64,000 nucleotides of DNA from an uncultured Pseudomonadota bacterium. Its GTDB lineage: Bacteria > Pseudomonadota > Gammaproteobacteria > Steroidobacterales > Steroidobacteraceae. How positions within the stretch are numbered: position 1 is the stretch's first letter; each line of letters starts with the position of its first letter. Below, one piece after another: positions 48,335 to 57,706 of the stretch. The notes beneath the pieces were generated by a model. That model saw only the letters and a list, made by a program, of their open reading frames with translations, had not been told where the DNA came from and did not search any database. Where the stretch lies: the NCBI GenBank assembly GCA_903884105.1, contig CAISDJ010000071.1, forward strand, positions 1 through 64,000, read 5' to 3'. Made by a program: the position numbers and the translations under genes.

Positions 48335-48342
48335 ATTATAAT
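48335..48342. promoter_or_regulatory. palindromic -10 element, possible bidirectional promoter
   Basis: ATTATAAT contains TATAAT on both strands (48337-48342 on +, 48340-48335 on -). It lies midway between lptD (start 48288) and amgK (start 48433), in the only AT-rich spot of the gap. No convincing -35 hexamer is visible on either side. Confidence 0.45.
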
Positions 48343-48432
48343 GATAAGCAGACCGTTCCGTTGTTTCCGTCACCGGGTGCCATGCACGAGTCGCCGCCGC
48401 CGGCGGGCGTTACACCCGCTGCAGTTTGAGGA

Positions 48433-49515
48433 GTGCACGTTCTCTTGGGTTCCACAGATCACAGCCCCGGCGGTGAGACCGCTGCGCCTCCTGCTTCGTC
48501 TGACCCGCGTCTCGACCTGCTGAAACGCTGGGTGGCGGGGATTTCCGGCGAAAGCCGCCTGGACATTGCGCCTGCTTCGGCGGATGCGAGCTTCAGGCGC
48601 TATTTCCGTGTGACGCTGGGGGGAGAGACGCGCATCGTCATGGATGCGCCTCCCGACAAGGAAGATGTGGAACCGTTCATTCGCGTCGCCGACATGCTCG
48701 GTGCCATCGGCGTCAACGCACCTCATATCCTCGAACGCAATCTCGAAGACGGGTTCCTGCTGCTCACCGATCTGGGCGGCCGCACGTACCTCAAGGACCT
48801 CGAACTCGGGCTCGACGTCGACGCGCTCTATGGGGATGCGATGGCCGCACTCGTGCGGATCCAGGCGGGAGGCGGGCAGTACGGCCCGCAGCTGCCGCCC
48901 TATGACCAGGCGTTGCTGTTGCGCGAGATGCACCTGTTCCCCGACTGGTTTCTGGACCGGCACCTGGGGCTGGCCCTGGATGCAGCAGCAGGCGCGACGC
49001 TGCGTGCGGGGTTTGCATTGCTTGCGGCGGAAGCCCTCGCACAGCCTCGCACCTTCGTGCATCGCGACTATCACTCGCGGAACCTGATGATCGCCACGCA
49101 GGCGAAATTCGGCAGGAACCCGGGCATCCTCGATTTCCAGGACGCGGTATTCGGTCCCATCACGTACGACCTCGTCTCGTTGCTGCGTGACTGCTACGTC
49201 GCCTGGCCACAGGAGCGGGTGACAACCTGGGTGGAGCAGTATCGCCAGATGGCGCGCGACGCCGGTCTCGACGCCGGCAAGGACAGCGAGACATTTGTTC
49301 GTTGGTTCGACTGGATGGGCGTGCAGCGCCACCTGAAAGCCATCGGCATCTTTGCCCGGCTGTGGCATCGCGACGGCAAGCCCGGGTACCTGGGCGACAT
49401 CCCGCGCACGCTCGGGTACGTGGTCGACGTCACGCGGCGCTATCCGGAACTGGCCGCGTTCAACCAGTTGCTGGAGGGTCGCATTCTCCCGGCGCTGGCC
49501 GCGGTCAAAGCATGA
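48433..49515 (+). CDS. amgK: cell-wall amino sugar kinase AmgK
   Basis: This 360-residue aminoglycoside-phosphotransferase-fold kinase phosphorylates the anomeric position of MurNAc/GlcNAc for recycling. Signatures are SADASFRRYFRV, VMDAPPDKEDVEPF, FVHRDYHSRNLM (catalytic loop) and ILDFQDAVFGPITYDLVSLL. GTG 48433 is used, but TTG 48445 with GAGGAG about 11 bases upstream is equally plausible. It overlaps murU by ATGA. Confidence 0.93.
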   Translation: MHVLLGSTDHSPGGETAAPPASSDPRLDLLKRWVAGISGESRLDIAPASADASFRRYFRVTLGGETRIVMDAPPDKEDVEPFIRVADMLGAIGVNAPHILERNLEDGFLLLTDLGGRTYLKDLELGLDVDALYGDAMAALVRIQAGGGQYGPQLPPYDQALLLREMHLFPDWFLDRHLGLALDAAAGATLRAGFALLAAEALAQPRTFVHRDYHSRNLMIATQAKFGRNPGILDFQDAVFGPITYDLVSLLRDCYVAWPQERVTTWVEQYRQMARDAGLDAGKDSETFVRWFDWMGVQRHLKAIGIFARLWHRDGKPGYLGDIPRTLGYVVDVTRRYPELAAFNQLLEGRILPALAAVKA

Positions 49516-50222
49516 GTGGCAAGCCGCGGCCGGCGACGGAGATTCGGCACGCAATGATCCTGGCCGCAGGCCGTGGCGAACGCATGCGCCCGCTTACCGA
49601 CGACCGGCCGAAGCCGCTGCTTCAAGTGGCGGGCAAGTCGCTGATCGAATACCACCTCGAAGCCGTCAGCCGCGCGGGAATCCGCGACGTCGTGATCAAT
49701 ACCGCATGGCAGGGGCAGAAGCTTCGCGAAGCGCTGGGAGCCGGCGAGCGCTACGGCGTCGCGATCCACTACAGCGACGAGGGATCGAGCGCGCTCGAAA
49801 CGGGCGGTGGCATCTTCAAGGCACTGCCGTTTCTCGCACCGGGGCCCTTTCTCGTCATCAACGGCGACATCTGGACAGACTGGAGACTCGGCAGCCGCTT
49901 TGCACTTGGGGCCGAGGACCTTTGCCATCTGGTGCTGGTGCCGAATCCCGAGCATCACCCCAAGGGGGATTTCTGCCTGGCTGGTGATCGGGTCACCGCA
50001 GGCGACGCGACCCGGTTTACTTTTTCGGGCATCGGCGTGTATCGGGAAGCGTTCTTCGCCGGGTGCCAGCCGGGGGCTTTTCCGCTGTTGCCGTTGTTCA
50101 GGCGCGCCCTTGCTGCCGGCCGTGCGAGCGGGGAAGTGCATCGCGGCCGATGGTTCGATATCGGCACGCCAGCAAGGCTCCAGACGCTGGACGCCTTGTT
50201 GCGGACGACGGCGTCATCCTGA
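49512..50222 (+). CDS. murU: N-acetylmuramate-1-phosphate uridylyltransferase MurU
   Basis: This 236-residue nucleotidyltransferase makes UDP-MurNAc from MurNAc-1-P in the fosfomycin-bypass recycling route. The N-terminal signature MILAAGRGERMRPLTDDRPKP is followed by KSLIEYHLE, LVINGDIWTDW and a final RWFDIGTPARLQTLD. It starts at ATG 49512, inside the last codon of amgK. A GGGCGG/CCGCCC hairpin (50229-50248) lies just after the stop and may help end transcription. Confidence 0.95.
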   Translation: MSGKPRPATEIRHAMILAAGRGERMRPLTDDRPKPLLQVAGKSLIEYHLEAVSRAGIRDVVINTAWQGQKLREALGAGERYGVAIHYSDEGSSALETGGGIFKALPFLAPGPFLVINGDIWTDWRLGSRFALGAEDLCHLVLVPNPEHHPKGDFCLAGDRVTAGDATRFTFSGIGVYREAFFAGCQPGAFPLLPLFRRALAAGRASGEVHRGRWFDIGTPARLQTLDALLRTTASS

Positions 50223-50228
50223 CGCAAT

Positions 50229-50248
50229 GGGCGGGTGCCATTCCGCCC
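50229..50248 (+). repeat. inverted repeat after murU
   Basis: GGGCGG and CCGCCC are separated by eight bases, starting seven bases past the murU stop. Only two T residues follow, so it is a weak terminator at best. Confidence 0.35.
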
Positions 50249-50267
50249 TTGGCCAATCGGTGGTTTC

Positions 50268-50321
50268 TTGACAAACCTTTTCCGGCGGTTGCTCACGGAG
50301 GCCTCCGGCACTGCCTATACT
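50268..50321 (+). promoter_or_regulatory. promoter/operator region of the macAB-type operon
   Basis: A perfect -35 hexamer TTGACA (50268-50273) and a good -10 hexamer TATACT (50316-50321) are present, but 42 bp apart, so they do not form one promoter. The TATACT would start transcription near 50328, about 45 bases before the coding region. A perfect 10-bp palindrome GGAGGCCTCC (50297-50306) lies just upstream of TATACT, where a repressor or activator could bind. Confidence 0.4.
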
Positions 50322-50372
50322 TTCACCGCAGCAAGCAAGCCGCCGGAACGCCAGACCAGGATGCCAGGTTCA

Positions 50373-51815
50373 ATGAGTGACACGAATTCCGAGAGTGCAG
50401 GTGGACGTCGCGGGTTGCCGCGGTGGCTGGTTGCAAGTGCGGTCGCTGTCGTTGTTGCCGCTGGCCTCGGTTATTGGTGGCTCAATCGCGGGTCCTCGGG
50501 CGCGCTCGACGACTTGCTGACTGCGCAGGTCGGGCGCGGCGACATCGAGAGTTCGGTGACGGCGCTCGGCAACCTGCAACCGCGCGACTATGTGGACGTG
50601 GGCGCCCAGGTGTCGGGCCAGCTCAAGAAGCTGCACGTTGCGATCGGCGATACCGTCAAGCAGGACGCGCTGGTCGCGGAGATCGACGCCGTCGTGCTGT
50701 CCGCGAAAGTGGAATCGACCAAGGCGCAGCTGGTCGCCCAGCGCGCTCAGCTGATCGATCGCGAGGCGCAGGTGGTGCTCGCGGAAGACAAGTACCAGCG
50801 CCAGGTGCAGCTCAAGGCCAACGACGCCACCAGCGAAGAGGCGTTCCAGAGTGCCAGGCAGGCGTTTGATTCGGCCAAGGCGCAGGTCAATGTCTTGAGG
50901 GCCCAGATCCAGCAGACCGAGTCGACGTTGAAGGGCGATACCGCGACGCTCGGTTACAGCCGGATTTTTGCGCCGCTGGCGGGCACGGTCGTGTCCATTA
51001 CGGCTCGCGAAGGCCAGACCCTGAACGCCAACCAGGTGGCGCCCATCGTCCTGCGCATCGCGGACCTCTCGACGATGACCGTGTGGACCCAGGTCTCGGA
51101 GGCCGACATCCCGAAGCTCCGCGAAGGCATGGACGCCTATTTCACGACGCTCGGTAATCCCGACCGCCGCTGGGCCGGCAAGCTGCGGCAGGTCCTGCCC
51201 ACACCCGAACTCAATAACAACGTCGTGCTCTATACAGCGCTGTTCGACGTCGAGAATCCGGATGGCGAACTCAAGACGCAGATGAGTGCGCAGGTATTCT
51301 TCGTCATCGACTCCGTCATCGACGTGGTCAGCGTTCCGGCGTCAGCCCTGCATGCGTGGGTGCCCCCGGAGGGAGAAGCCGGCAAGCAGGAGGCGGTGTC
51401 GGGAGAGGCGCCGACGCCAGGAGCCATGGCTGAGGCAGGGGCTCCTCCGGGTCCGCCGGGCGCAGGCGCCAACGGCACTCGACCCAGTCGCGAGGAGTTT
51501 GCCAAGATGCGCCGCGAAGGCCGATTGCCACAGGGAATGGGACGCGGGCAGGGCGGTAACCGCAATGGCGGTGGCAGGCGCCCGAGAGTCCAGGCCGTCA
51601 CCGTTGTGAATGAGGACGGCGAGCAGCAGGAGCGCCGCGTCGTGGTCGCGCTGTCCAATCGCGTGGTCGCGCAGGTGCTCGAAGGCCTCGAGCCCGGGGA
51701 GACAGTCATCACCGGCAAGCGCTCGGCCACCCGTCCCAACCAGGGCAACGGCGGCCCGCAGCGGGGAGTCGGCGGCCCGCCCGGCGGATTTGGCGGAGGC
51801 TTCAGGGGATTCTGA
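50373..51815 (+). CDS. macA: MacA-type periplasmic adaptor (membrane fusion protein)
   Basis: This 480-residue adaptor links the MacB-type pump to an outer-membrane channel. It has an N-terminal anchor (about residues 18-36), a biotinyl-lipoyl half-motif ([21 protein letters not shown]), a helical hairpin with [17 protein letters not shown], the second lipoyl half ([19 protein letters not shown]) and a beta-barrel. Unusual are a Gly/Pro/Arg-rich insertion at about 345-410 and a glycine-rich tail ending [13 protein letters not shown] 50361 is an alternative start. It overlaps macB by TGATG. Confidence 0.9.
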   Translation: MSDTNSESAGGRRGLPRWLVASAVAVVVAAGLGYWWLNRGSSGALDDLLTAQVGRGDIESSVTALGNLQPRDYVDVGAQVSGQLKKLHVAIGDTVKQDALVAEIDAVVLSAKVESTKAQLVAQRAQLIDREAQVVLAEDKYQRQVQLKANDATSEEAFQSARQAFDSAKAQVNVLRAQIQQTESTLKGDTATLGYSRIFAPLAGTVVSITAREGQTLNANQVAPIVLRIADLSTMTVWTQVSEADIPKLREGMDAYFTTLGNPDRRWAGKLRQVLPTPELNNNVVLYTALFDVENPDGELKTQMSAQVFFVIDSVIDVVSVPASALHAWVPPEGEAGKQEAVSGEAPTPGAMAEAGAPPGPPGAGANGTRPSREEFAKMRREGRLPQGMGRGQGGNRNGGGRRPRVQAVTVVNEDGEQQERRVVVALSNRVVAQVLEGLEPGETVITGKRSATRPNQGNGGPQRGVGGPPGGFGGGFRGF

Positions 51816-53842
51816 TGAGCGCCGCACTGGAAATGCCGGAACACACTGCCGGGGAGGCCGCGCAGCCGCTGATCGAACTGGTCGGCATCAGCAAGACGTA
51901 TTCCACCGGCGAGGTGCAGGTGAACGCGTTGCGTGGCGTGTCTTTGCGGGTGTTTCCTGGCGAGTTCGTGGCGCTGATGGGTGCATCGGGTTCGGGGAAG
52001 TCCACCCTCATGAATATCCTCGGCTGCCTCGATCGGCCGACGGCGGGCGAGTACCGCTTTGCTGGCAGGGATGTGGCCCGGCTGACACCGGACGAGCTCG
52101 CACAGCTGCGACGGGAGGCGTTCGGGTTCGTGTTCCAGGGGTACAACCTGATCGGCACGTCGACCGCCGTGGAGAATGTGGAGATTCCCGCGACCTATGC
52201 CGGCGTGGCCCCCCGCAATCGCCGGACCCGCGCCGAGACGCTGCTCGGAACACTCGGCCTTGGCGACCGCCTCGACCATCGCCCGAACCAGCTATCGGGT
52301 GGGCAGCAGCAGCGGGTGTCCATTGCCCGAGCCTTGATGAACGGTGGGCAGGTCATCCTGGCCGATGAGCCGACCGGCGCACTCGACAGCCGCAGCGGGG
52401 CCGAAGTCATGTCCCTGCTGCAGGACCTGGCCGAACGGGGCCACACGGTCCTGTTGATCACGCACGACCGCGAAGTCGCTGCCCATGCCGACCGGATCAT
52501 CGAGATCAAGGACGGATCGATCATCGCCGACAGCGGCGGTGGCCAGCCGAAGCCGCGAGTGCCGGTGGCAAGGGGCGGGACGGCAGCGGTCGTCGATGCA
52601 CCCTGGGCGGGCTCGGCCAGCCAGAATCGAACGCATTCGGCATCGCCGATCGCAGGTGGGTTCGAAGCACTCCGGATGGCAGTCCGCTCGCTCAAGGCCA
52701 ACTTGTTGCGGACAGTGTTGACGCTGCTCGGCATCGTCATCGGCGTGGGTTCCGTGATCGCGATGCTGGCCATCGGCGAGGGGGCCGCACAGCAAGTGGT
52801 CGATCGCATCGGCCGCATGGGCAGCAACCTGCTGGTCGTTCGTGCCGGCACGCCAAGCCAGCGCGGTCCGCGTTCGGGTGCGACCACGCTGATGCTCGCC
52901 GATGTCGAGGAGCTCAAGCGCGTGGACAACGTGCTGGCAGCCGTGCCTGAATCCCAAGGCAATGTCACGGTCCGCTCCGGCAGCCTCGACGTCCGCACGC
53001 AGGTAACGGCGACGTCACCCGACTACCCGCTTACCCGTGATTGGCCCGTGGCCAGCGGCGTATTCTTCGAGGATGAGGATCAGAGGAACTACGCGACCGT
53101 GGCCGTGCTGGGCCAGACGGTCGTGAACAACATGTTCCCGGATGGCGAGGATCCGATCGGGCGCTACGTCCTCCTCGACAATGTGCCGTTCCTGGTGATC
53201 GGCGTGATGTCATCCAAGGGCGCCACCCAGTTCGGGCAGGACTCGGACGACGCGGTGTTCGTCCCCGTCACGACGGGCGGCTTGCGCCTCTTCGGCCAGA
53301 GATACCTGCGCTCGGTCACCGTGGCCGTGAAGGACCTCGACCTGATCGATGGCACGCAGGAGAAGGTGAGCGACCTGCTGGCCGGGCGCCACGGGCAACA
53401 GGACTTCCAGATCACGAACATGGTGTCGCTCATTGAAACGGTGTCCGCGACGCAGAACACCCTCACTGCGTTGCTCGGGTCCATTGCGGCGATTTCCCTG
53501 CTGGTGGGCGGGATCGGCGTGATGAACATCATGCTCGTCAGCGTGACCGAGCGGACCCGCGAAATCGGCATCCGGATGGCGACCGGCGCCCGCACTCGCG
53601 ATGTCCTCAGGCAGTTCCTGACCGAGGCAACGGTGGTGTGCGCCATGGGCGGGATGATCGGCGTGCTGATCGGCCTCGCAACGGGATATGCGCTGACCCG
53701 CTTCGGGATGCCAGTGAAGTTCACGGCCTCGCCGATGATCCTGGCGTTCTGCTGCGCGGTTGCGACCGGCGTCGTGTTCGGTTTCGCCCCGGCGCTGAAG
53801 GCTGCACGCCTTGATCCGGTCGTTGCCCTGTCGAGCAAATGA
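51815..53842 (+). CDS. macB: MacB-type ABC transporter (ATPase-permease fusion)
   Basis: This 675-residue protein fuses an N-terminal ABC domain to a C-terminal FtsX-type permease. The ABC domain has Walker [10 protein letters not shown], signature [15 protein letters not shown] and Walker [14 protein letters not shown]. The permease has TM near 310, a large periplasmic domain at about 335-540, and three TMs ending with [18 protein letters not shown]. It drives mechanotransmission efflux through an outer-membrane factor. The substrate (macrolide, siderophore, peptide or lipid) cannot be told. Confidence 0.93.
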   Translation: MSAALEMPEHTAGEAAQPLIELVGISKTYSTGEVQVNALRGVSLRVFPGEFVALMGASGSGKSTLMNILGCLDRPTAGEYRFAGRDVARLTPDELAQLRREAFGFVFQGYNLIGTSTAVENVEIPATYAGVAPRNRRTRAETLLGTLGLGDRLDHRPNQLSGGQQQRVSIARALMNGGQVILADEPTGALDSRSGAEVMSLLQDLAERGHTVLLITHDREVAAHADRIIEIKDGSIIADSGGGQPKPRVPVARGGTAAVVDAPWAGSASQNRTHSASPIAGGFEALRMAVRSLKANLLRTVLTLLGIVIGVGSVIAMLAIGEGAAQQVVDRIGRMGSNLLVVRAGTPSQRGPRSGATTLMLADVEELKRVDNVLAAVPESQGNVTVRSGSLDVRTQVTATSPDYPLTRDWPVASGVFFEDEDQRNYATVAVLGQTVVNNMFPDGEDPIGRYVLLDNVPFLVIGVMSSKGATQFGQDSDDAVFVPVTTGGLRLFGQRYLRSVTVAVKDLDLIDGTQEKVSDLLAGRHGQQDFQITNMVSLIETVSATQNTLTALLGSIAAISLLVGGIGVMNIMLVSVTERTREIGIRMATGARTRDVLRQFLTEATVVCAMGGMIGVLIGLATGYALTRFGMPVKFTASPMILAFCCAVATGVVFGFAPALKAARLDPVVALSSK

Positions 53843-55287
53843 ACATGCGCATTCGTTCCCGGGTGGCGCTCACCGAACCGTTGTCCACCCTGAAAGTGAC
53901 CGAACGCCTTCCTCCGCTGATGGTGCTGCTGGTCGCCTGCCTGGCGGCCGCGTGCGTCCCGCTGCCTTCGCGTGATGATGCAGCCGTCAGCATTCCGGCG
54001 AGCTGGGATCTTCCGGTGCCGGGGAGTGCCGACGTGTGGCCGGCGAGCGATTGGTGGCACGGCTTTGCGAGTCCCGAGCTCGACACGCTGATCACTACGG
54101 CACGGCAGAACAATCTCGACCTGTCGGCCGCTGCGGCGCGCCTCATCCAGGCACAGGGTCAGGCCCGGATCGCAGGGGTCAGCCTGTTGCCCACACTGGA
54201 CGGCAGCATCGGGACGTCGCGGACAGGCATTGCGGTAAGCAACCGGTCCGAGAGCACGTCGTTCAATGCGTCCTTGAGCGCGAGCTACGAGCTCGATTTC
54301 TGGGGTGCGAACCGGGCCGACGTGCTGGCGGCGCAGGCGGCGTTGCGCAGCAGCCGGTATGACCGCGAGACGGTGGCCCTGACCGTGACGACGGGAGTTG
54401 CGAATACGTACCTGCAAGTCCTGTCGCTGCGCGAACGGATCGCCACCGCCCGCCAGAACCTCGAGATCGCGGAGCGCGTACTTAACATTGTGCAGGCCCG
54501 GGTGCGGGGCGGGGCCGCCACGAGACTCGATCTCGCCCAGCAATTGGGCACGGTGGCCGGGCAACGCGCCGCCATCCCTCCGCTCGAACAACAGGAGCGG
54601 GATGCCCAGACGGCGCTGGCGATCCTGCTTGGACGCCTGCCGCAGGGATTCTCCGTCCAGGGCGCGTCGCTCGACGTCATCCGGATTCCAGCAGTGGCGC
54701 CTGGGTTGCCCTCAGACTTGCTGATGCGGCGCCCCGATCTGCGTCGCGCCGAGTCGCAGCTGGATGCCGCGGACGCCAATGTGGCTGGGGCGCGCGCAGC
54801 ACTGTTCCCGAGCGTGCGATTGACTGCCGGAAGCGGCGTCCAGAGCAGCGTGTTCTCCACCTTGTTCGACGAGAGCCCCGGATTCAGCCTCGGGGTGTCC
54901 CTCGCAAGGACCTTGTTCGATTCCGGGCGTCTCGGCGCCCAGCGCAACGTGGCCGAGGCGCGCCGGGTCGAGATCATCCAAGCGTACCGTACGACGGTGA
55001 TTTCGGCCTTTGCCGACGTCGACAAGGCGCTCGGCAGCGTGGACAGCATTACACAGCAGCAGGAACAGCAATCCATCCAGCTTGAGCAGGCCCGCATCGC
55101 GCTCGACGTTGCCGAGATCCGTTACCGCGCTGGTGCGGTGGACCTGCTGACGCTGCTCGATGCGCAACGCACGCTCTACTCCGCGCAGGACCAGAGCCGC
55201 CAGCTTAAGCTGTCCCGACTGCAGGCCGTGGTCACACTCTTCCGAGTGATGGGCGGCGGCTGGCAGGACTCTGCGAGCCCCCTGTAA
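53839..55287 (+). CDS. NodT/TolC-family outer-membrane efflux lipoprotein
   Basis: This 482-residue protein overlaps macB by ATGA. A lipobox (LAAAC at about residue 38) follows a hydrophobic stretch. The two OEP halves are visible ([23 protein letters not shown] and [23 protein letters not shown]), with [27 protein letters not shown] near the end. It provides the outer-membrane duct of the tripartite pump. A 6-bp inverted repeat (TGCCCA/TGGGCA, 55305-55323) follows the stop. Confidence 0.93.
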   Translation: MNMRIRSRVALTEPLSTLKVTERLPPLMVLLVACLAAACVPLPSRDDAAVSIPASWDLPVPGSADVWPASDWWHGFASPELDTLITTARQNNLDLSAAAARLIQAQGQARIAGVSLLPTLDGSIGTSRTGIAVSNRSESTSFNASLSASYELDFWGANRADVLAAQAALRSSRYDRETVALTVTTGVANTYLQVLSLRERIATARQNLEIAERVLNIVQARVRGGAATRLDLAQQLGTVAGQRAAIPPLEQQERDAQTALAILLGRLPQGFSVQGASLDVIRIPAVAPGLPSDLLMRRPDLRRAESQLDAADANVAGARAALFPSVRLTAGSGVQSSVFSTLFDESPGFSLGVSLARTLFDSGRLGAQRNVAEARRVEIIQAYRTTVISAFADVDKALGSVDSITQQQEQQSIQLEQARIALDVAEIRYRAGAVDLLTLLDAQRTLYSAQDQSRQLKLSRLQAVVTLFRVMGGGWQDSASPL

Positions 55288-55431
55288 AAGCAGGCTTCCC
55301 CTGATGCCCACGGCCGTTGGGCAGAAGATCCCGGAATCGAGGCTGTGGCGCGCGGTGGCCCAACAGCGTGGGGTAGCCCCGCATTGAGTCAAATGGGTGA
55401 TCGCCGAGGGCCTCTTGAGTGAGTCCAGCCA

Positions 55432-55459
55432 ACAGCCGCAACGCCCGATGTGCGGCTGT
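55432..55459. repeat. 9-bp perfect inverted repeat
   Basis: ACAGCCGCA and TGCGGCTGT are separated by ten bases. It would form a stable hairpin on either strand. No T-run is adjacent, so a terminator is not supported; an RNA structure or protein site is possible. Confidence 0.5.
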
Positions 55460-55879
55460 CTGCGAGGCGGGCTCACTATGACGCAGCGCGGCATCCGCAA
55501 TGATTCACTTCTTTTCAGTTGGTTGAGACCCAGAGGGCGAGAAAAATCAGCACTCATATCGCGCAGCCTCGTTGCACCAATGACGATCACCATCGCGCGC
55601 AATGCAGGGGGTATCGGCGCAAACCTGAACGACGCGCCGCGCTCGGCCTGTTTACGCGCGTTCATGCTGCATTGCGGTGGGACGCTGCCACGAGCAACAT
55701 GAATTTGCGGTTCTCACTGCGCAGTTGCCCGCGCACGAAACGCTATCCGGCAAGCATGGAACGAGCATTTTCGGTCTGCGGTGCGGTGACCAAAGACGCG
55801 CCAGCGGTTGGTGTAGGCAGCGCAACTGCCGGAAAATTTTGCAGGGCATCAGTCCGGTCAATACGCACTCAAAGTGGAC

Positions 55880-55920
55880 AAAAAAAAAGCACCTGCCCAA
55901 AAGGCTTTTCTCCCTATACA
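55880..55920 (+). promoter_or_regulatory. stable-RNA-like promoter (A-tract, -35, -10, GC-rich discriminator)
   Basis: Nine consecutive A residues (55880-55888) sit where an UP element would be. CTGCCC (55893-55898) and TATACA (55915-55920) are spaced by 16 bases, and a GC-rich discriminator (ATCCGCGCC) follows. This layout is typical of tRNA/rRNA promoters, although the -35 hexamer is poor. No tRNA or rRNA follows. The transcript could be the long leader of tonB or a non-coding RNA. Confidence 0.4.
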
Positions 55921-56026
55921 ATCCGCGCCGCAAGCGGGGTGAGTCGAGTCGATCGTTGCATTGACGCAGCGTTGACGGCGGATGCAGGATCCAGAATTTT
56001 GGGTCGAACACTTGCCCTCGATGCGT

Positions 56027-56067
56027 GATTGTTTCCAGACGAGAAAATGCTATTCTTGGAAACGATC
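56027..56067 (+). promoter_or_regulatory. inverted repeat overlapping the probable tonB promoter
   Basis: GATTGTTTCCA (56027-56037) and TGGAAACGATC (56057-56067) pair at 10 of 11 positions around 19 bases. The spacing of the arm centres (30 bp, about three helical turns) would suit a regulator dimer pair. A TTGTTT and TATTCT inside it could serve as -35 and -10 (spacer 15). It does not resemble a Fur box. Confidence 0.45.
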
Positions 56068-56160
56068 GATCAGGCAAAATAGCCAACCCGGGCGACCGTC
56101 GTCAGGGACAGATTTTCGAGATTCACTCTTCTTAATACGCGAGACAGAGGCGGGATTAGC

Positions 56161-56796
56161 ATGGTATTGAATGAAGACACTGGCTTTTTTACGCGGCGAA
56201 GCCTCCTCTTCTTCGTCATTATCGGCGTCCATGTGGCGCTCGTATGGGCCCTGAATGCCGGCCTGTCGAGCAAGCTCGTTCAGTTGCTCGGTGGCCCGAT
56301 GGAGACGACCCTCATCGAAGAAGTGCAGACGGATGAGCCGCCGCCGCCGCCGCCGCCTGCCCCGGATATCGATGCGCCTCCGCCGTTCGTCCCGGCTCCC
56401 GAAGTTTCGATCAGTCTTGCGCCTGAAACGACGACGACCGCGATTCAAGCCACGACGACTCGTCCGCCGCCCGCTGCTCCGCCTCCGGCACCCGCTGCCC
56501 GCGCACCTGTCGTGGTGCTGCCGAAGCAGGATCCGCGTCGTGGCATCACCCAACCCGAGTATCCGCCAGCCTCGCGTCGCGCGGGTGAAGCAGGTACGGT
56601 GCAGCTCCGGATTTTCGTGCTCGAGAATGGCCGGGTCCGTGAGGCCCAGGTGTCGCAGACGAGCGGATTCCCAAGGCTGGACGAGGCTGCGGTTCGCGAG
56701 GCAACCCGCGCATGGCGATTCGTTCCGGGCACACAGGACGGCAAGCCCGCCGGCATGTGGCATGAAATCAAGGTCACGTTCCGGTTGACGGACTGA
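56161..56796 (+). CDS. tonB: TonB energy-transducing protein
   Basis: This 211-residue protein has a short cytoplasmic N-terminus, a transmembrane helix at about 14-34 and a periplasmic Pro-rich linker with seven prolines in a row (a CCG repeat). The C-terminal TonB domain (about 130-210) contains ITQPEYPPASRRAGEAGTVQ, then AWRFVPGTQDGKP. It couples the proton motive force captured by ExbB/ExbD to outer-membrane receptors. It is the first gene of tonB-exbB-exbD-exbD-TPR. Confidence 0.95.
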   Translation: MVLNEDTGFFTRRSLLFFVIIGVHVALVWALNAGLSSKLVQLLGGPMETTLIEEVQTDEPPPPPPPAPDIDAPPPFVPAPEVSISLAPETTTTAIQATTTRPPPAAPPPAPAARAPVVVLPKQDPRRGITQPEYPPASRRAGEAGTVQLRIFVLENGRVREAQVSQTSGFPRLDEAAVREATRAWRFVPGTQDGKPAGMWHEIKVTFRLTD

Positions 56797-56937
56797 ACCC
56801 GTACGGAAGATGAAGAAGAGGATCGGCGCGGTCGCACAGTGGCTGTCGCCGTTCCCCGGACGATCCGGTTTGAGTAACTGTTGATAACTATTAACCAGTA
56901 ACTTTCGTTGTAAGAGCTTGCAGAGGACACAATTTCC

Positions 56938-57675
56938 ATGGCACCCGAGAACACCACAACAGTCGAAAATCCCTATGGCTTGGAAGCGCTTTGGTCGCAG
57001 GGAGACTTCGTTGCGAAAGGCACCCTTGTCATCCTCGTGATCATGTCGCTGGTGTCTTGGTACATCATCTTCACGAAGCTCTGGGATCAGCGTCGCCTGA
57101 CGAAGCAGTACATGCAGACCCAGAAGAACTTCTGGAACGTCACCAACCTGAAGGACGGCCTTTCGAAGCTGACCGGCAAGGGCCACATCTTCCGCGGCAT
57201 CGTCGAGGACGGACTGAAGGCTGCCGAACACCACGAAGGCCGCCTGACGGACCAGATCCCGCTGCACGAGTGGATCACCGTTTCGCTGTCGCGTTCGGTT
57301 GATCAGGTCAACAGCTACGTGAAGAGCGGCCTGCCCTTCCTGGCATCCGTCGGTTCCACTTCGCCTTTCGTCGGATTGTTCGGCACCGTGTGGGGTATCT
57401 ATAACGCCCTCATCGCGATCGGCTTGGCCGGTCAGGCATCGATCGACAAGGTGGCAGGCCCCGTCGGTGAAGCCTTGATCATGACCGCCATCGGTCTGTT
57501 CGTCGCCGTTCCGGCCGTGCTGGGTTACAACTGGCTGCTGTCGCGCAACAAGACGATCCTCGAGAATGTGAACTACTTCGCCTCCGACGTGCATTCGTAT
57601 CTGGTCAGCGGTGCGCGCATGGAAGCGACGGCTGGCAAGACTGCTCCGGTTGCCGCGCCTGTCGTCAAGAAGTAA
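56938..57675 (+). CDS. exbB: ExbB proton-channel protein
   Basis: This 245-residue MotA/TolQ/ExbB-family protein has three transmembrane segments (about 20-42, 130-152 and 180-202) and the core GSTSPFVGLFGTVWGIYNAL, then VGEALIMTAIGLFVAVPAVL. It forms the pentameric channel around ExbD. The 141-bp gap before it contains two direct copies of AGTAACT (56873-56879, 56897-56903) but no clear promoter. Confidence 0.96.
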   Translation: MAPENTTTVENPYGLEALWSQGDFVAKGTLVILVIMSLVSWYIIFTKLWDQRRLTKQYMQTQKNFWNVTNLKDGLSKLTGKGHIFRGIVEDGLKAAEHHEGRLTDQIPLHEWITVSLSRSVDQVNSYVKSGLPFLASVGSTSPFVGLFGTVWGIYNALIAIGLAGQASIDKVAGPVGEALIMTAIGLFVAVPAVLGYNWLLSRNKTILENVNYFASDVHSYLVSGARMEATAGKTAPVAAPVVKK

Positions 57676-57706
57676 CCCCACACATCAGGTTCTGGAGTAA
57701 TTTCTT

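Larger units (their letters stand above)
55288..56160. other. 873-bp stretch without a recognisable gene
   Basis: No open frame here looks like a protein; the longest (169 codons on +, 55519-56028) has unlikely composition and no RBS. The region is visibly less GC-rich than its neighbours. It holds inverted repeats at 55305-55323 and 55432-55459, a nine-A tract followed by a promoter-like pair (55880-55920), and a long inverted repeat (56027-56067) ahead of tonB. It may contain a non-coding RNA or a decayed gene. Confidence 0.6.

Noticed and set aside
55927-56026. tRNA or rRNA downstream of the stable-RNA-like promoter
   Set aside because: No cloverleaf, anticodon arm, T-loop or 16S-like start could be found by eye.
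55519-56028. 169-codon + strand ORF in the gap before tonB
   Set aside because: No ribosome site, unlikely composition (many Arg, Cys, Thr), no recognisable domain, and it runs across promoter-like elements.
56810-56884. 24-residue ORF between tonB and exbB
   Set aside because: GGAAG abuts the ATG with no spacer, and the ORF does not overlap exbB; chance is likely.
56050-57681. 543-codon - strand open frame opposite tonB-exbB
   Set aside because: Arg/His-rich shadow of tonB, whose proline codons read as Arg on the other strand.
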